This document shows positions 22,144 to 33,718 of a stretch of 64,000 bases of DNA, one piece after another. Both the position numbers and the translations under genes were made by a program. The stretch lies in assembly GCA_015680905.1 (NCBI GenBank), contig CM027385.1:84713501-84777500 (forward strand), written 5' to 3'. The DNA comes from Coptis chinensis (taxonomy: Eukaryota; Streptophyta; Magnoliopsida; Ranunculales; Ranunculaceae). Within the stretch, counting starts at the first letter, position 1. Each line of letters starts with the position of its first letter. The notes under the pieces were generated by a model. It worked only from the letters and a program-made list of their open reading frames with translations, was not told the origin of the DNA and did not search any database.

Positions 22144-23708
22144 GTCCGATGTATTATAAGAAACATAGTTAGAGATTGGGCATCAGAGGTACTTATCCAT
22201 CTCTATTTTTTCATGTGGGCCTCAAGGCTTTTATGTCCCTTTTTTCATTTCCGTTATACTATGCATATTCATTGCAGGGAGAGAAAGAACAGGATCATTG
22301 CTACACTCCTATTCTTGAAGAGCTTGATCGCCTATTTCCCAATCGATCTAAAGACAGGTATTCTAGTTTGATTCCTACTGTTATCTTTAGAGAACTATGG
22401 GAAACTGTTGTCTATTTTCCAAAGCATGTGAGCACATAATTTATTTATTTATTTTAGTTGACTAATTGAATAATTTTTATAGTCCTCCTTGCTGTTTAGT
22501 TCCTGGTGCTAGACTTGGGAGATTGACTTTGGAGATTTCATGCCTTGGTTTGTATCTAACACTGAATCAGTAGTAAATGGAAATCATCTTTTGCAATTTC
22601 CTTATAAATGGCTGTCTCTTTTATATTTCTAAACAGGTTTCATAAGCCAGGGAAATGAGTTCTCATACTATATGATGATCTGCTCTATGTTTATTCTAAA
22701 CCAGTAAGAAGTCTGTGATTTTTTTTTTTAAAAAATATCTCCTTTGTATGCATCTTCTATATTTACATGGATTCCACTTTCTTTAAAACTGTTATTTTCT
22801 TTCTGTCTCTCTCTCCCCCCAGTAGCACTGAAACTGTTGGGGAGTGGACAGTTCATCCTTGGATCCACAGCAATTGCAATTCTCTTTCAGACAATGACCA
22901 ACTTTGGGCCGTTTCATTTCCAGATATTCACCCTGCCAGGTATTCATACAAGCTTTCCTGAGGTTTCATTCAATCTCTGCTGTATATCAATATCCAAATA
23001 CAATTCTTTAGGAAGAGGACAATAAGAAATTAAATCCAAATTGATATTGGAAACCAAAAAATTATTAGAAAACATCTGATCAATCCAAGTTAGTCTTCTC
23101 TGAGATAGCATACTTCTTGATCAAAATGCCTTGACGAATCAATCCACCTTTGAAATTTAAGTTTGGAAACCTGTTGAGGGCCACTTTTCTCAAAAAGCCC
23201 TATTTGCTTGAGAGAGGCACAACAATGTATATGAAAAGGACTGGTTGTGGGGCAAACACACTAGTGGCTTTACTAAGAGACACTCACATAAGGACAACCA
23301 GTTCCTAGTGGCTTTACTACGAGATGCTTGCAGATCATCTCATATTGAAATGGAATATGTAAATTATAACATAAGATTTTAGTTTCCTTTTTTTTAAATG
23401 AAAATGAAACTTATTAATTTTTCTTAGCCATTATGATAGAAGGCATTTTCAAAAACTTATTTTACAAGTCATATTTATTCTTTAGCTGGTTAACTTGCAC
23501 TCCTTTGGTGTATGTCCTTGTAACCTAGTCTAATACATCTTCACATTTTTTTTATTCTGTTGTTAAAAAGAACATAAACATACACGTAAACATAAGAGCC
23601 CAGGATAGTAACTTTTGACTTACTTTTGTGAACAGTGCGGCATTACTGAAGGGTTTTCTATGTGTGGTGGGGACTTTGTTGAAGTATACAGTGATTCAAA
23701 CCAGGAAG
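22144..23708 (+). pseudogene. Carnosine N-methyltransferase-like (N2227 family), six exons kept, both ends missing
   Basis: Recognisable exons: 22144-22188 (VRCIIRNIVRDWASE), 22278-22357 (PILEELDRLFPNRSKD), 22483-22547 (CLVPGARLGRLTLEISCL), 22637-22703 (GFISQGNEFSYYMMICSMF), 22823-22939 (GEWTVHPWIHSNCNSLSDND) and 23636-23708 (GFSMCGGDFVEVYSD), all with good GT-AG borders. The family methylates the imidazole of carnosine in animals; the plant role is unclear. The SAM-binding motif, GAGLGRL in the family, reads GARLGRL here, one base change. In the last exon one base is missing just before GIT (AGTGCGGC), which shifts the frame. The 5' third and the catalytic C-terminal part are absent. A decayed or fragmentary gene fits best. 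Confidence 0.75.
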
Positions 23709-24920
23709 GTATGCCACATGATGTCGTCTTTTTCTTAATTTTGTAATATATTGCGGTATTGCCTATTGAAGCTGTTATTTTTTTTTGTTTGATATGTAAT
23801 TTTGTAATATATTGCCTATTCAAACTGTTAGGAATTTTTGAGCACTATGAAAATCCAATGTGGCCAACCTATCCTGATTTCACCTCTGCAGTTATCTCTT
23901 AATACATGTCATTAACTTACATTTTGTCTAAACTAAATGTTTAAATTAGTGATATATTGGTGAGGCGCTCATAAATCCTATGAAACTAGGTCAATGGGAC
24001 TAACTCACAGACCTCTCTCAGCAGATGCTTCTTTACTTCATTATATGAACTTTGAAAGAACACAAACATCAGTTTTTGTCTGGATTGTTTAAGACTAATG
24101 ATGAGTCCTAGAATGACTTTTTTTGAATTCTGTGAATCGAACAGTCTGTACCCTGCAACACTGCCTCTGGGTGGATAGATGACGTATCTGAACTTGGTTA
24201 CTGTTTTCCAGTGGTGTGTGCCATGGGTGTGACTTGATCCCACTTAAGGTATCATGAATGTGGTGAGGTGTGTACCTACCATCAGTTTGACCAATGATCT
24301 ATTTCCAGTCTCTACAGTTTGAGCTTTTAGAACGACTGGTTCCCAACATGGTATCAAAGCAGTTTGAACCTAGGAGGTTGCAAGTTCAAGTCTGCTAAGT
24401 AGTTTTTACTAATCAGAAGTTTATTCAGCGGGATCTCTTGTTGTGTGTGCGTGTGGGGGGTGTTGGTTGACAGGCACCCCATTTGTATGTGTGATGAATC
24501 TTTCTTATATCTCTCTTAGGACCTGTTTCCTTTTATCTTTCTTTTTTTCTTTTATAAAGCAAGTAGCAAGGTTCCCAAGGTCAGGGCAGACCCTTGAGTG
24601 AGATTATAGAACGTCAACTATGCATGGGAACTTATTCTTTGGCTTCGGTGGTAAAATCATATGCTGAGTTCAGGGTCGGTTAGTATTTTGTAATTTTTTG
24701 TTTTTTTGGGTAGCATATATGTGGAGTCATTGTTGATAGTTTGTTAATTGATTGATTTAATTAGTATGATTGTTTTTTTGAGTTCATTATTTGTTTTGTG
24801 ATTTTTTTGGAATTAGAGGATTTGTGGAGCGGCACTAGGAAATTATTGAGTGAAGTCATCGTCACTAAAGCTTGTTATTGTATTTTGAAGATTCGGGATT
24901 GTTTGGAAAATCGTATAGAA
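23709..24920. other. Intergenic DNA, no gene recognised
   Basis: The expected remaining methyltransferase exons are not seen here. Near 24350-24400 the sequence ATGGTATCAAAGCAGTTTGA followed by GTTCAAGTCTGC hints at a tRNA-derived SINE, but ends and tail are not clear. Polypyrimidine runs are frequent. Confidence 0.4.
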
Positions 24921-25000
24921 ACTTGTAACCCTTAGTAAATCTGAATTTGTAACCCTCAAAACTTGTAACCCTTAGTAAATCTGAATTTGTAACCCTCAAA
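24921..25000. repeat. Perfect 40-bp tandem duplication
   Basis: The 40 bases at 24921-24960 (starting ACTTGTAACCCTTAGTAAAT) are repeated without change at 24961-25000. Each unit itself holds two TTGTAACCCT motifs. Confidence 0.95.
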
Positions 25001-25169
25001 ACTCTTTTGAAGTTATATGTATGGTTCAATGAATATAATATTTTTTTAGGCATTTGATTATGTTTATTTTACTCGTCAAATGGTATGAAAAAGCATTGGT
25101 AATTTTATTTGCTTCTATATGAAACCAGGAGGTTCAGGGCAGGAAAAAAATTAAAATAATTTTTTTTAC

Positions 25170-25508
25170 CATATCAACACATTAGTAACAATTGTACACC
25201 GTTGCAAAGCAAAAAATAAATGTTAAAGCATTTATCAATAATTATTACAAATCAAAATGCGCAATGTTTTTTAATGGTTAGTAATTATGAATCTGCAACG
25301 GTTAATAACAGTTGGAAAATTTGGTTTGCAACGTTTTTTAACAGTTAGTAATTGTCACTCTGCAACGGTTAATAACCGTTGGAAAATTTGGTTTGCAACG
25401 CTTTTTAACTGTTACAAATATTTCCAACACTTTACCCACGCTCTATTTGCAATGCTTTTTAAGCATTGCAACAATTTGTCGTTAGTAATAGCCTGTTATG
25501 ATGTAGTG
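25170..25508 (-). mobile_element. One end of a CACTA-like DNA transposon with subterminal repeats
   Basis: Read on the minus strand the segment starts CACTACATCATAACAGGCTA at 25508, like the CACTACACCAAAA ends of plant CACTA elements. It then carries repeated GCAACGGTTAATAACCGTTG-type motifs (near 25297 and 25362) and AGCATTGCAA, in both orientations, as subterminal repeats do. No transposase and no second end are seen. Confidence 0.5.
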
Positions 25509-26148
25509 GCGTCTATGGTATTCAGTCATTTTGAAATTTGGGTCATGACATTACCACTATATTTTTCGTTTGTGCATGATCACTTATACCTTGAAAGAAT
25601 ATATTTGAGGTACTAATATCAATTGCATGTGTAGGCAGCAACATCCTAACTAGTTTGGCTCCTTGCATGACTAACTTCACAACATATCAGGCGCGCAACT
25701 CGCAATTCACACACCCAATGAAATCAGGCATGTCATCTTAATTGTATCTACTTGACCCAAGAACCTCTTTTGGCAACTTCAAACCAGTACCGCAGTACGT
25801 CTTTGTGTAGAATGGTCAAGAAATGTGTTACGGAACTATGAAAACTTGCGAACATAAAGCTCATCTCCTTAATTCAATTAACGTGCCCCTCTAAGATCAT
25901 AAAGAGTTACTAATGCATTCATGTAAATCATATAAATCACTAATAATAATGTAAAACCAGTTCTTAAAATAGATCAAACAATTTGAAGGTCTTAAATATC
26001 CTTAACAAATCAGTAGACAGGTGTTGAAACATCATTCCCTAAATCAGAAGCAAACTACTATGAGCTCCTACTTAAAACCTAACACGACAGTAAATTAAAT
26101 ATTGTCTAAAACCATAAACAAAAGACTAAATCTTTGTAACTTGAAGTC

Positions 26149-28184
26149 CTAAACAATGCACTCGAATACTTGACTTTTAATAAGCCAATCAGCCATACTC
26201 TGATATGCTTTTTCTGTCAAGTGAACTCCATCCCAATTTATATATTGATCTGGATCAGAACATGCAAAAACTCCTTCCATCCCGCACATACTCATCAAAC
26301 TAAAGTTGTAGTCACCTCCAGTTCCGCAACATACTTTTAGAATAGACTTTGTTTCAAATCCTAAAATTCAGAAAAAGAAACGAAGTTAATATTAGAATTA
26401 ATTCATTAGTACTTGACATTGCTTTCGGACATATTCAGTGTATAAACTTACCAAGTTGTGGAGCATTGGTAAGAACCCATTCAGCAGCTTGATAGTAATC
26501 AGCATACACTATTGCCACATTAGGGTACTCTAACCTTAACTGTTGCAAGGCATCTTGTAGATACTGATTGTGATACCTGGCAAAAGTGTTAAGACCCTTC
26601 AAACAACCTTTGTCATCGTAAGAAGTTGAATCGTTGTTTTAAAAGCGTAAAAGGTACATAGGTGAGCATCCAATTGGAAAATTCCCAGGAACAACTAATC
26701 GAGTAGCTCCAAGGTCAATCAGTTTCTGCATCCAGCACCCAATATCAAAGCAATTTCAGTTAGTCTTTTGCATGCTAGCTTAAATTAATTATACGTAGTA
26801 AATCAGCAATACATATATCTCCAAACAATATTATTGATATATATAATAAAAAATCTTACCTTGGCAACGTCTCTGATGTTGTTAACCACAAGAGGCACTA
26901 AAGCAGTGGCATCCTCGATGCTTTTACCTTGTAAAAAGGCATAGTTGTAATCATTACCTCCAGTTTCGCCCACCATGAAGAGAGACCCTTTGAGTATGTT
27001 ATATGTCTCGCAATCTACAAATAACCAATAAAAGAAATAAATTAGTTATGAGACTGTACAAGTATTCAAAGTTCATATAAAATTCAATAGTATGATAAAT
27101 CTCATTACTTTTGGCAGTCTCACAGAGGTTCTGGTAATGGGCCAAGAACCAATCCAGTTGAACAAGAAGAGAGCTATTGGTGACCGGTGAAAGAATTCCG
27201 TTCTGAAGCAAGACTGAAGTGTTAAGTGCTGTTGATCCTGCTACGGCAAAATTCACTCCATGATTGAATGAAACAGCAGGTTCACCAGGTTCCAGGTACG
27301 GATTCGGAGTAGGTAAACCAAGTTCCAGGTACGGCTTCGAGTAGTAAACCAAGTGCTTGTGCTGCAAAATCATCAAATTAATACACACGATAATGACTAA
27401 ACTGTATCTACAATATAAGGTACCCAATGATATATCAACAAACGATTAATAAGTGTCTTAGGGAAATCCATCTTGTGGTAGTTCAGTTATGGGTGCCAGT
27501 ATTCTTGGGAGGTTCGTGTACCAAAAGCCTCCAAAGAATAGAGACGTTGATGTTTGTGAGAGCTCCTTTAATCCAATCCATCCAAATACTATTAAACCCA
27601 AATTTATTTAAAACAGCACACATATAGAAATTCTCCCAGTAGCTTTATCTTATGACTCCCCTCAATCTGGGTATCGTTTTTTGTCCTAACTTTCACGTCT
27701 GGTTTTGAATTCTTTTGCTAGGCTCGTAATTAAAAAACAGACCCACCTTCTTATGATTATGATTACGAAAAGGTTACGACAACAGTCAACATACTCACCA
27801 CGCATGGCAGTTCACAAACCCAAGAGTATACCATGCATGCAACATGTTAAAAAGGAAATTTTAAATAAACATACACTTACCAATAAAATCAATCATAAGA
27901 CGACCATTGGAGCATCGACCAGTGGGTTCACCAATAAGTTTCTGACCATAAGGGTTGTGGGCGCAAGGAGAGCGTGGACCAGCAGGCTCAAGGATCTGAT
28001 TTCCAGTATCTGAAATTGAGTCGCCAAACTGAAAAATCCCATCGTACTTGCATCTTTGTGGTTCTGGTTGTGGTCTAAGGGGGCGTGGCTGTGTTCTTGA
28101 TCTGTGGGTACGTGCATCACATTGAAGAAGGGCAATAAAAAAACTTGACAGAACCAAAAAGAGAACTAAACTTGTCTTCGCCAT
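26149..28184 (-). pseudogene. GDSL esterase/lipase copy 2, broken
   Basis: Exons correspond one to one with copy 1: 28184-27881, 27361-27109, 27014-26860, 26725-26452, 26360-26149, with splice sites kept. Exon 1 lacks part of the His/Arg-rich stretch. Exon 2 has an imperfect internal duplication of about 30 bp (ACTTGGTTTAC...CGTACCTGGA twice) and further bases, 40 in all, so the frame is lost at about 27340 and a TGA follows. In exon 4, compensating small indels in CTTTTACGCTTTTAAAAC create TAA at 26639-26641. Either lesion alone would remove the DGVH catalytic block. The promoter and TATA box are still present, so it may be transcribed. The active-site blocks GDSISDTGN and GGNDYN remain readable. 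Confidence 0.88.
27444..27701 (-). mobile_element. LINE reverse-transcriptase fragment in intron 1 of GDSL copy 2
   Basis: About 258 bases absent from copy 1. The minus strand reads YWENFYMCAVLNKFGFNSIW followed by MDWIKGALTNINVSIL, the part of the LINE RT between the AYDxVxW and the VSVLxNG motifs; a stop follows. Flanking ACG occurs on both sides, too short to call a target duplication. It may come from the same family as the LINE at 28.6-30.4 kb. Confidence 0.65.
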
Positions 28185-28229
28185 AATTGAACTAAGATTT
28201 AATATTGGTACGGTAGAGGGTGAAGCTTG

Positions 28230-28239
28230 TATTTATATA
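28230..28239 (-). promoter_or_regulatory. TATA box of GDSL copy 2
   Basis: CTATATAAATAC on the minus strand, about 46 bases upstream of the ATG at 28184, the counterpart of the box at 14589. Confidence 0.65.
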
Positions 28240-28554
28240 GACATAAGGGGTGTCCTAATTTTAAAAGGATTATACACTCATTAAAATTCGTTGTCCTCGA
28301 ATTCTCCCTAGATGACAATTAGGATTTAAAACTTCTACTTGGAGTGGTCGAGTGGAATATTCCAGTAGATAATTTGGACTTTTAGGTCCAAACGTGATAG
28401 ACCAATTTTAAATATTGTGACTGTCTTTCATCTCCACGACTCTAAATGTTTCCCAACTTTGCCGAATATTATGAAGTAGAGAGAAAATCTGTGCCTGGAA
28501 TGTCCATTTTTAGTTCTACCGTGTAAAAGTCTTTAAAGCAGGGAATGACACTAC

Positions 28555-30430
28555 AATCCCTTCTGTGTTGCTAACAAAAGTACTACGTAATGTTAGAAGT
28601 AAAATACGCGATAAAAATTCTATCCCGAGTAGTACTAGACTTGGCCAACAAATCTGCCGCTCTATTCTTTTCCATATACACGTGGGACACACTAACCGCC
28701 TCCAGATGGCTTCCACTGTATCGAGGCAGTACCAAGGACTTACCTCCTGTCTGTTTATCACTTGGACAGCTCTTAGAGAATTGGATTCAACCAGAATCAT
28801 ATTACAGTTCACACTTAGAGCTGCCAGAAGACCCGCCTCTATTCCTTTTATCTCTTGGATAATCACCGAACGTAAGTTCACATTACCCATGTATAAGAGT
28901 ATAGGAGACCCCTCATGGTTCCTCAAAATACCACCATATCCGGCACAGTCTTCAGTCACCGATCCATCAGCATTAATCTTGACGAACCCAAATAGTGGTT
29001 TGGTCCACTTAACTAGCTCATACGCTCGCTGCCTTATGCTGATCTCAATTCCAAGTCTCTTAATCAAATTCCTTTGTCGCCGACGAGGAGTCCTCGATGG
29101 ACTTGATAACTTCGCTGCAAGTAAGTTTTCATCTTCTCAATGATGTATCTGCTAATCGAATCAGCAGTGTGAGCTTTGTTCCTAAACCTCCTGCTATTCC
29201 TCTCGTTCCAAATCCCATACACAGTTGCACAAATCATAACTCTGATTATCTCACTCGAGATCCGGGCCGTTCTAGTTATGCTAAAACCGCCACTCGGCCA
29301 GAGGATTCGCGCACCACTCCCAAACGTTAGTTTGTCTTTGACCACAGCCCAAATCTTTATTGTGAAAGCACAATTGAAGAAAAGATGCTTCAAACTTTCT
29401 GGAAGGTGCTTGTTACACAAACAACACTCTGAATGAGAGAGAAGTTTCCTATGAATCAGCCGATCTTGGGTTGCCAGGCATCCTGCAAATAGTTGCCAGG
29501 TGATGAAAGAATGCTTCGGAACATTGTATTTGCCCCACACCAATTTATACCAACCAACCTTTTCTCTCATCTTCTTGATGGACATATAAGCTGACTTTGT
29601 GGAGAACCTACCTGAGCTTGTAGCAGTCCACACTACCAAGTCTTGAGCCATATTGACGTTGATGGAAGTCTGCAAGATTTTTTATTTTAACTCACCGTCT
29701 GGCAAGTTGAGGACCTTATCGTTCCAAGTACCGTTCGTGATCAGATCACTCACTTTAGCATCATCTGGTTCATGGATGAAATTTCTAGCTTGTGCATTGT
29801 GAATAAGCAACATAGAGGATATCTAAGGATCATGCCATAAACTTGTACCTTCCCCGTTAGCAATCAAGCATCTAATATACTTTCGAGCAATCTTCCTATG
29901 TTTCAGGATACTCCTCCAAACCCACGAACAATCCGAAGGAATCTTCATAGTCCAGAAATGTTTCTATCGAATGTGGTACTCCCAATTCCACTTCGTCCAC
30001 AGAGTTAGTTTCATCCTTAGTAGCAACCTTGAACACCAACCCACAGTATGCTGCTTTGTTCCATACCCTAGGATCAATAATACTCAGCCCACCTTCCTCT
30101 TTATGCAACCTCAAAGTTGCATGACTAGCTTTATGCATCTTCACTTGCACAGAATCTCCAGACCACAGAAATCTGTTACAGAGTTTAGCAACCTTGTCCA
30201 AAACACCTACTGAAAGGATAAAAGTCTTCGCCCAATATATATGAAAAGAGGATAGGATAGACTGTGTGAGCTGTAATCTGCCCACATAAGATAAGGACCT
30301 GTTCTTCCAGTTGGACATTCTCATGGTGATTTTTTCAATCAATGGCAAGCAATCCTTGGTACTGATTCTAGCTGTAGTGAGCGGCAACCCCAGACATTTG
30401 ATGGGAGGGGTGGCCAGTTGAACCCCCAAT
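28555..30430 (-). mobile_element. 5'-truncated LINE (non-LTR retrotransposon), frame-broken
   Basis: In minus-strand order: the end of the RT region with CLGLPLTTARISTKDCLPLI and SYVGRLQLTQSI (30429-29896), then the zf-RVT domain with CCLCNKHLPESLKHLFFNC (29675-29064), then an RNase H-like domain with INADGSVTEDCAGYGGILRN (about 28970) and NRAADLLAKSSTT (about 28660), ending at TAG 28583-28585. Frames change between 29896 and 29675, near 29064 and near 28705, so it is dead. The endonuclease and most of the RT are missing; the break near 30430 is typical 5' truncation. The 3' side runs into the duplicated GDSL upstream region. Confidence 0.85.
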
Positions 30431-30640
30431 AAGCGTTAAGTCTCTACTGGTCGCCTCAACTTGGTCCCCACTCCCATTTATCTTTCGACATTATGATCTT
30501 CAGATTTTAACTGCTTAGCAAGCATATATTGTAAAGTTCCCATTTTACTTGGAAAACATTTACATGCAAATTAATGGAAATGAAGAATTAAAATTAAAAA
30601 AGAGTTCAGAAACAACAGAAGAAAAGATTTCATTTCGAAA
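30431..30640. other. Junction between LINE and tandem array
   Basis: AT-rich sequence without a recognisable feature. The first linker-type units of the array (GGTAACCTAATATA plus T-run) appear from about 30675. Confidence 0.4.
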
Positions 30641-30798
30641 TCAGAAAATTTATTGCTATAGAAGTTTATTTTTGGTAACCTAATATATAGCAATTTTTTT
30701 CTTTTTTTTGGGGGTAAACTAATATACATCAGGGTTTTTTTTTTTTTTTTTTTTTTTGGTAACCTAATATACACCATTTTTTTTATAACCTAATATAA

Positions 30799-31407
30799 AA
30801 TGTCTCTGACATAATCATGTCAGTATTTGAAACCTGGAAAATGTCGACAATGTGCTGCACGGTCCCCGAAAGAATCCAATCTACTCGTTTTGCAAACAGG
30901 GCATAAACCACCGTCAGAGTACAAATGAATCATGAGATGGTACCGGAGAATAGAACGATACTCCACCGGCGACGTACACTATTCAAGTTCCTCCATCGGA
31001 ATAACAAGTAGAAAATCCTTTACGTGTTCCGACTGCAAACATCCCATGACTACTTTTTGACGACCAGATAAATCAAACTCCCTCTTGAGACCTGCAACAA
31101 TCCTACCGTAGAACGGTTCTGCCAAAACTTGTTGTGGTTTTGAAGGGACGTTAACATTTACAACCAGAGAATTGAGGTCAAAATCGGGTAGGTAGAGACT
31201 TAATTAATGCACTGCTAGCAACATCAAGAATCTCATCCAAAGACACTGGACCACAACTCCTAAGAATGTGGTTCTGAAGCTTAGAAGTCTAAAAATGGGA
31301 TGCCACAAAAGCAAATGTTGAGACATCAGCGGCACAATAAATACCTAAACCACCCAGAGGTAATGGGAGTGTCGATAAACGCCACTCCAAATTGCCTCAG
31401 ACATCAG
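30799..31407 (-). repeat. Array core 1
   Basis: Complete core. The LQNH-proximal codon is TAG, as in most copies. Ends in TCAGACATCAG on the plus strand, preceded by linker at 30645-30798 with T-runs of over 20. Confidence 0.8.
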
Positions 31408-31488
31408 TTTTTTTTTTTGATAACATAATATACACAATTTTTTTTTGGTAACCTAATATACACCATTTTTTTTGGTAACCTAATAAAA

Positions 31489-32112
31489 AATGTCTCTGAC
31501 ATAATCATGTCTGTATTTGAAACTTGCAAAATGTTGACAATGTGCTGCATGGTCCCCGACATAATCCAATCTACTCTTTTTGCAAACAGGGCATAAACCA
31601 CCGTTAGAGTACAAAGGAATCATGAGTCGGTACCGGAGAATAGAACGATACTCCACCGGCGACATACGCTTTCCAAGTTCCTCAATTAGGATAGCAACTA
31701 GAAAATCTTTTACGTGTTCCGACTGCAAGCATCCCAGGACTGCCATTCGACGAACAAATAAATCAAACTCCCTCTTGAGACAAGCAACGTCTTGAGACAA
31801 ACAAATAAATCCTACCGTAGAACGATTCCGCCAAAACGTATTGTGGTTTGGAGGGGACGGTAGCATTCACAACCAGAGAATTGAGGACAAAATCAGGTAG
31901 GCAGAGACTCAGTGCACGACTAGCAACATCAAGAATCTCATCCAAAGGCATTGGACCACAACTCCTAAGAATATGGTTTTGAAGCTCAGAAGTCTAAAAA
32001 CGGGATGCCACAAAAGCAAATGTAGTGACATCAGTGACACAATAAATACCTAAACCACCCAGACATAATGGGAGTGTCGATAAACGCCACAAACAAATTG
32101 CGAAGACATCAT
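31489..32112 (-). repeat. Array core 2
   Basis: Complete core with about 20 extra bases near 31790 (a short AAGCAACGTCTTGAGACAAAC duplication). TAG at the diagnostic site. The rest of the domain is open over more than 100 codons. Confidence 0.8.
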
Positions 32113-32200
32113 TTTTTTTTTTTTGGTGACATTATATACACAATTTGTTTTTTTTGGTAACCTAGTATACACCATTTTTTTTTTGGTAACCTAATAGAAA

Positions 32201-32801
32201 ATGTCTCTACCATAAGCATGTCGGTATTTGAAACACGGAAAATGTCGACAATGTGTTGCATGGTCTCGAAAAGCATCCAATCTACTTTTTTGCAAGCGGG
32301 GCATAAACCACCGTCATATATGGTACAAAGGAATCATGAGATGGTACCGAGAATAGAACGATACTCCACCGGCAACATACGCTGTCCAAGTCCCTCCATT
32401 TGAATAGCAACTTAAAATTCTTTAAGTGTTCCGACTGCAAGCATCCAATGACTGACTTTTGACGAGAAGATAAATCAAACTCTCTCTCAAGACCAGTAAC
32501 AATCCTACCGTAGAACGCTTCCGGCAAAACAGTTGTGGTTTTGAGGAGACGGTTGTATTCACAACCAGAGAATTGAGATCAAAATCGGATAGGCAGAGAA
32601 TCAATGCACTGCTAGCAACATCAAGAATCTCATCTAAAGGCACTAGACCACAACTTTTAAGAATGTGGTTCTGAAGCTCAAAAGTCTAAAAATGGGATGC
32701 CACAAAAGCAAATGGGGAGACATTAGTGGCACAATTAATGCCTAAACCACCCAGACGTAATGAGTGTCTATAAACGACACTGCAAATTGCAGAAGGCATC
32801 A
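32201..32801 (-). repeat. Array core 3
   Basis: Complete in length but with several small indels, so the frame breaks repeatedly. TAG at the diagnostic site. Its CxxC region is altered (TGCAAGCGGGGCAT on the plus strand). Confidence 0.8.
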
Positions 32802-32802
32802 T

Positions 32803-33049
32803 TTTTTTTGGTAACCTAATATACATCTGTTTTTTTTTTTGGTAACCTAATGTACATCCGTTTTTTTTTGGTAACCTAATATAGATTAGTTTTTTTTTTT
32901 GTTTTTTGTTTTTTGTTTTTTGTTTTTTTTTTATCGTAACCTAATATACACCATTTATTTTTTTTTGGTAACCTAATATACCTCAGTTTTTTTTGTTTTG
33001 TTTTGGTAACCTGTATACACCATTTTGTTTTTTTGATAACCTATTATAA
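32803..33049. repeat. Long linker with (TTTTTTG) runs
   Basis: Seven or eight linker units in tandem, including a (TTTTTTG)n stretch near 32890-32928. Unit ends alternate between ACACCA and ACATCAG. Confidence 0.8.
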
Positions 33050-33656
33050 ATTGTCTTTGACATAATCATATCGGTATTTAAAACCTGGTAAATGTCGACA
33101 ATGTGATGCACGGTCTCCGAAAGCATCCAATCTACTATTTTTGCCAACAGGGCATAAACCACCGTCAGAGTACAAAGGAATCATGAGACGGTACCGGAGA
33201 ATAGAACGATACTCCACCGGCAACATACGCTGTCCAAGTTCCTCTATCGTAATAGCAAGTAGAAAATCCTTTACGTGTTCCGATTGTAAACATCCCATGA
33301 CTGCCTTTTGACGAGTACATAAATCAAACTCTCTCTCGAGACCAGCAACAATCCTACCATAGAACGCTTCCGCCAAAATGTGTTGTGGTTTTGAAGGGAC
33401 GGTAACATTTACAACCATAGAATTAAGGTCAAAATCGGGTAGGCAGAGACTCAATGCATTGCTAGCAACATCAAGAATCTCATCCAAAGGCACTGGATTA
33501 CAACTCCTAAGAATGTGGTTATGAAGCTCAGAAGTCTAAAAACGAGATGCCACAAAAGCAAAATATAGAGACATCGGTAATAATAAATACCTTAAACCAC
33601 CCCCTCGACAGAATGGGAGTGTCGATAAACACCATCGCAAATCGCCCGAAGCCATC
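33050..33656 (-). repeat. Array core 4
   Basis: Complete core. From the Met of MPLDEILDVASNAL to the core end the frame is open for 149 codons (33493-33044). TAG at the diagnostic site. The second Cys of CxxC is replaced (CPVGKNSRLD). Confidence 0.8.
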
Positions 33657-33718
33657 GTTTTTTTTTTTTTTTTTTTTTGGTAACTTAAACTGCATTTTTT
33701 TTGGTAAGCTAATATAAA

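Larger units (their letters stand above)
25610..28620. repeat. Segmental duplication, copy 2 (contains broken GDSL gene)
   Basis: Partner of 12321-14985. It begins at GGTACTAATATCAATTGC and includes the 3' flank, all five exons, the promoter and the LINE end. Differences from copy 1 include about 260 bp of LINE sequence in intron 1, 40 extra bases in exon 2, and extra bases in the 3' flank near 25640-25800. Confidence 0.8.

Noticed and set aside
22767..22961. Independent small gene at the 22.8-kb open frame
   Set aside because: It is one exon of the methyltransferase relic (GEWTVHPWIHSNCNSLSDND), read through into the next intron.
24330..24560. Possible tRNA-derived SINE (ATGGTATCAAAGCAG, GTTCAAGTCTGC)
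   Set aside because: A and B boxes are only loosely matched and no tail or target duplication was found.
28565..29143. Plus-strand open frame of 192 codons across the LINE
   Set aside because: It is antisense to the RNase H and zf-RVT domains, which have clear family motifs on the minus strand.
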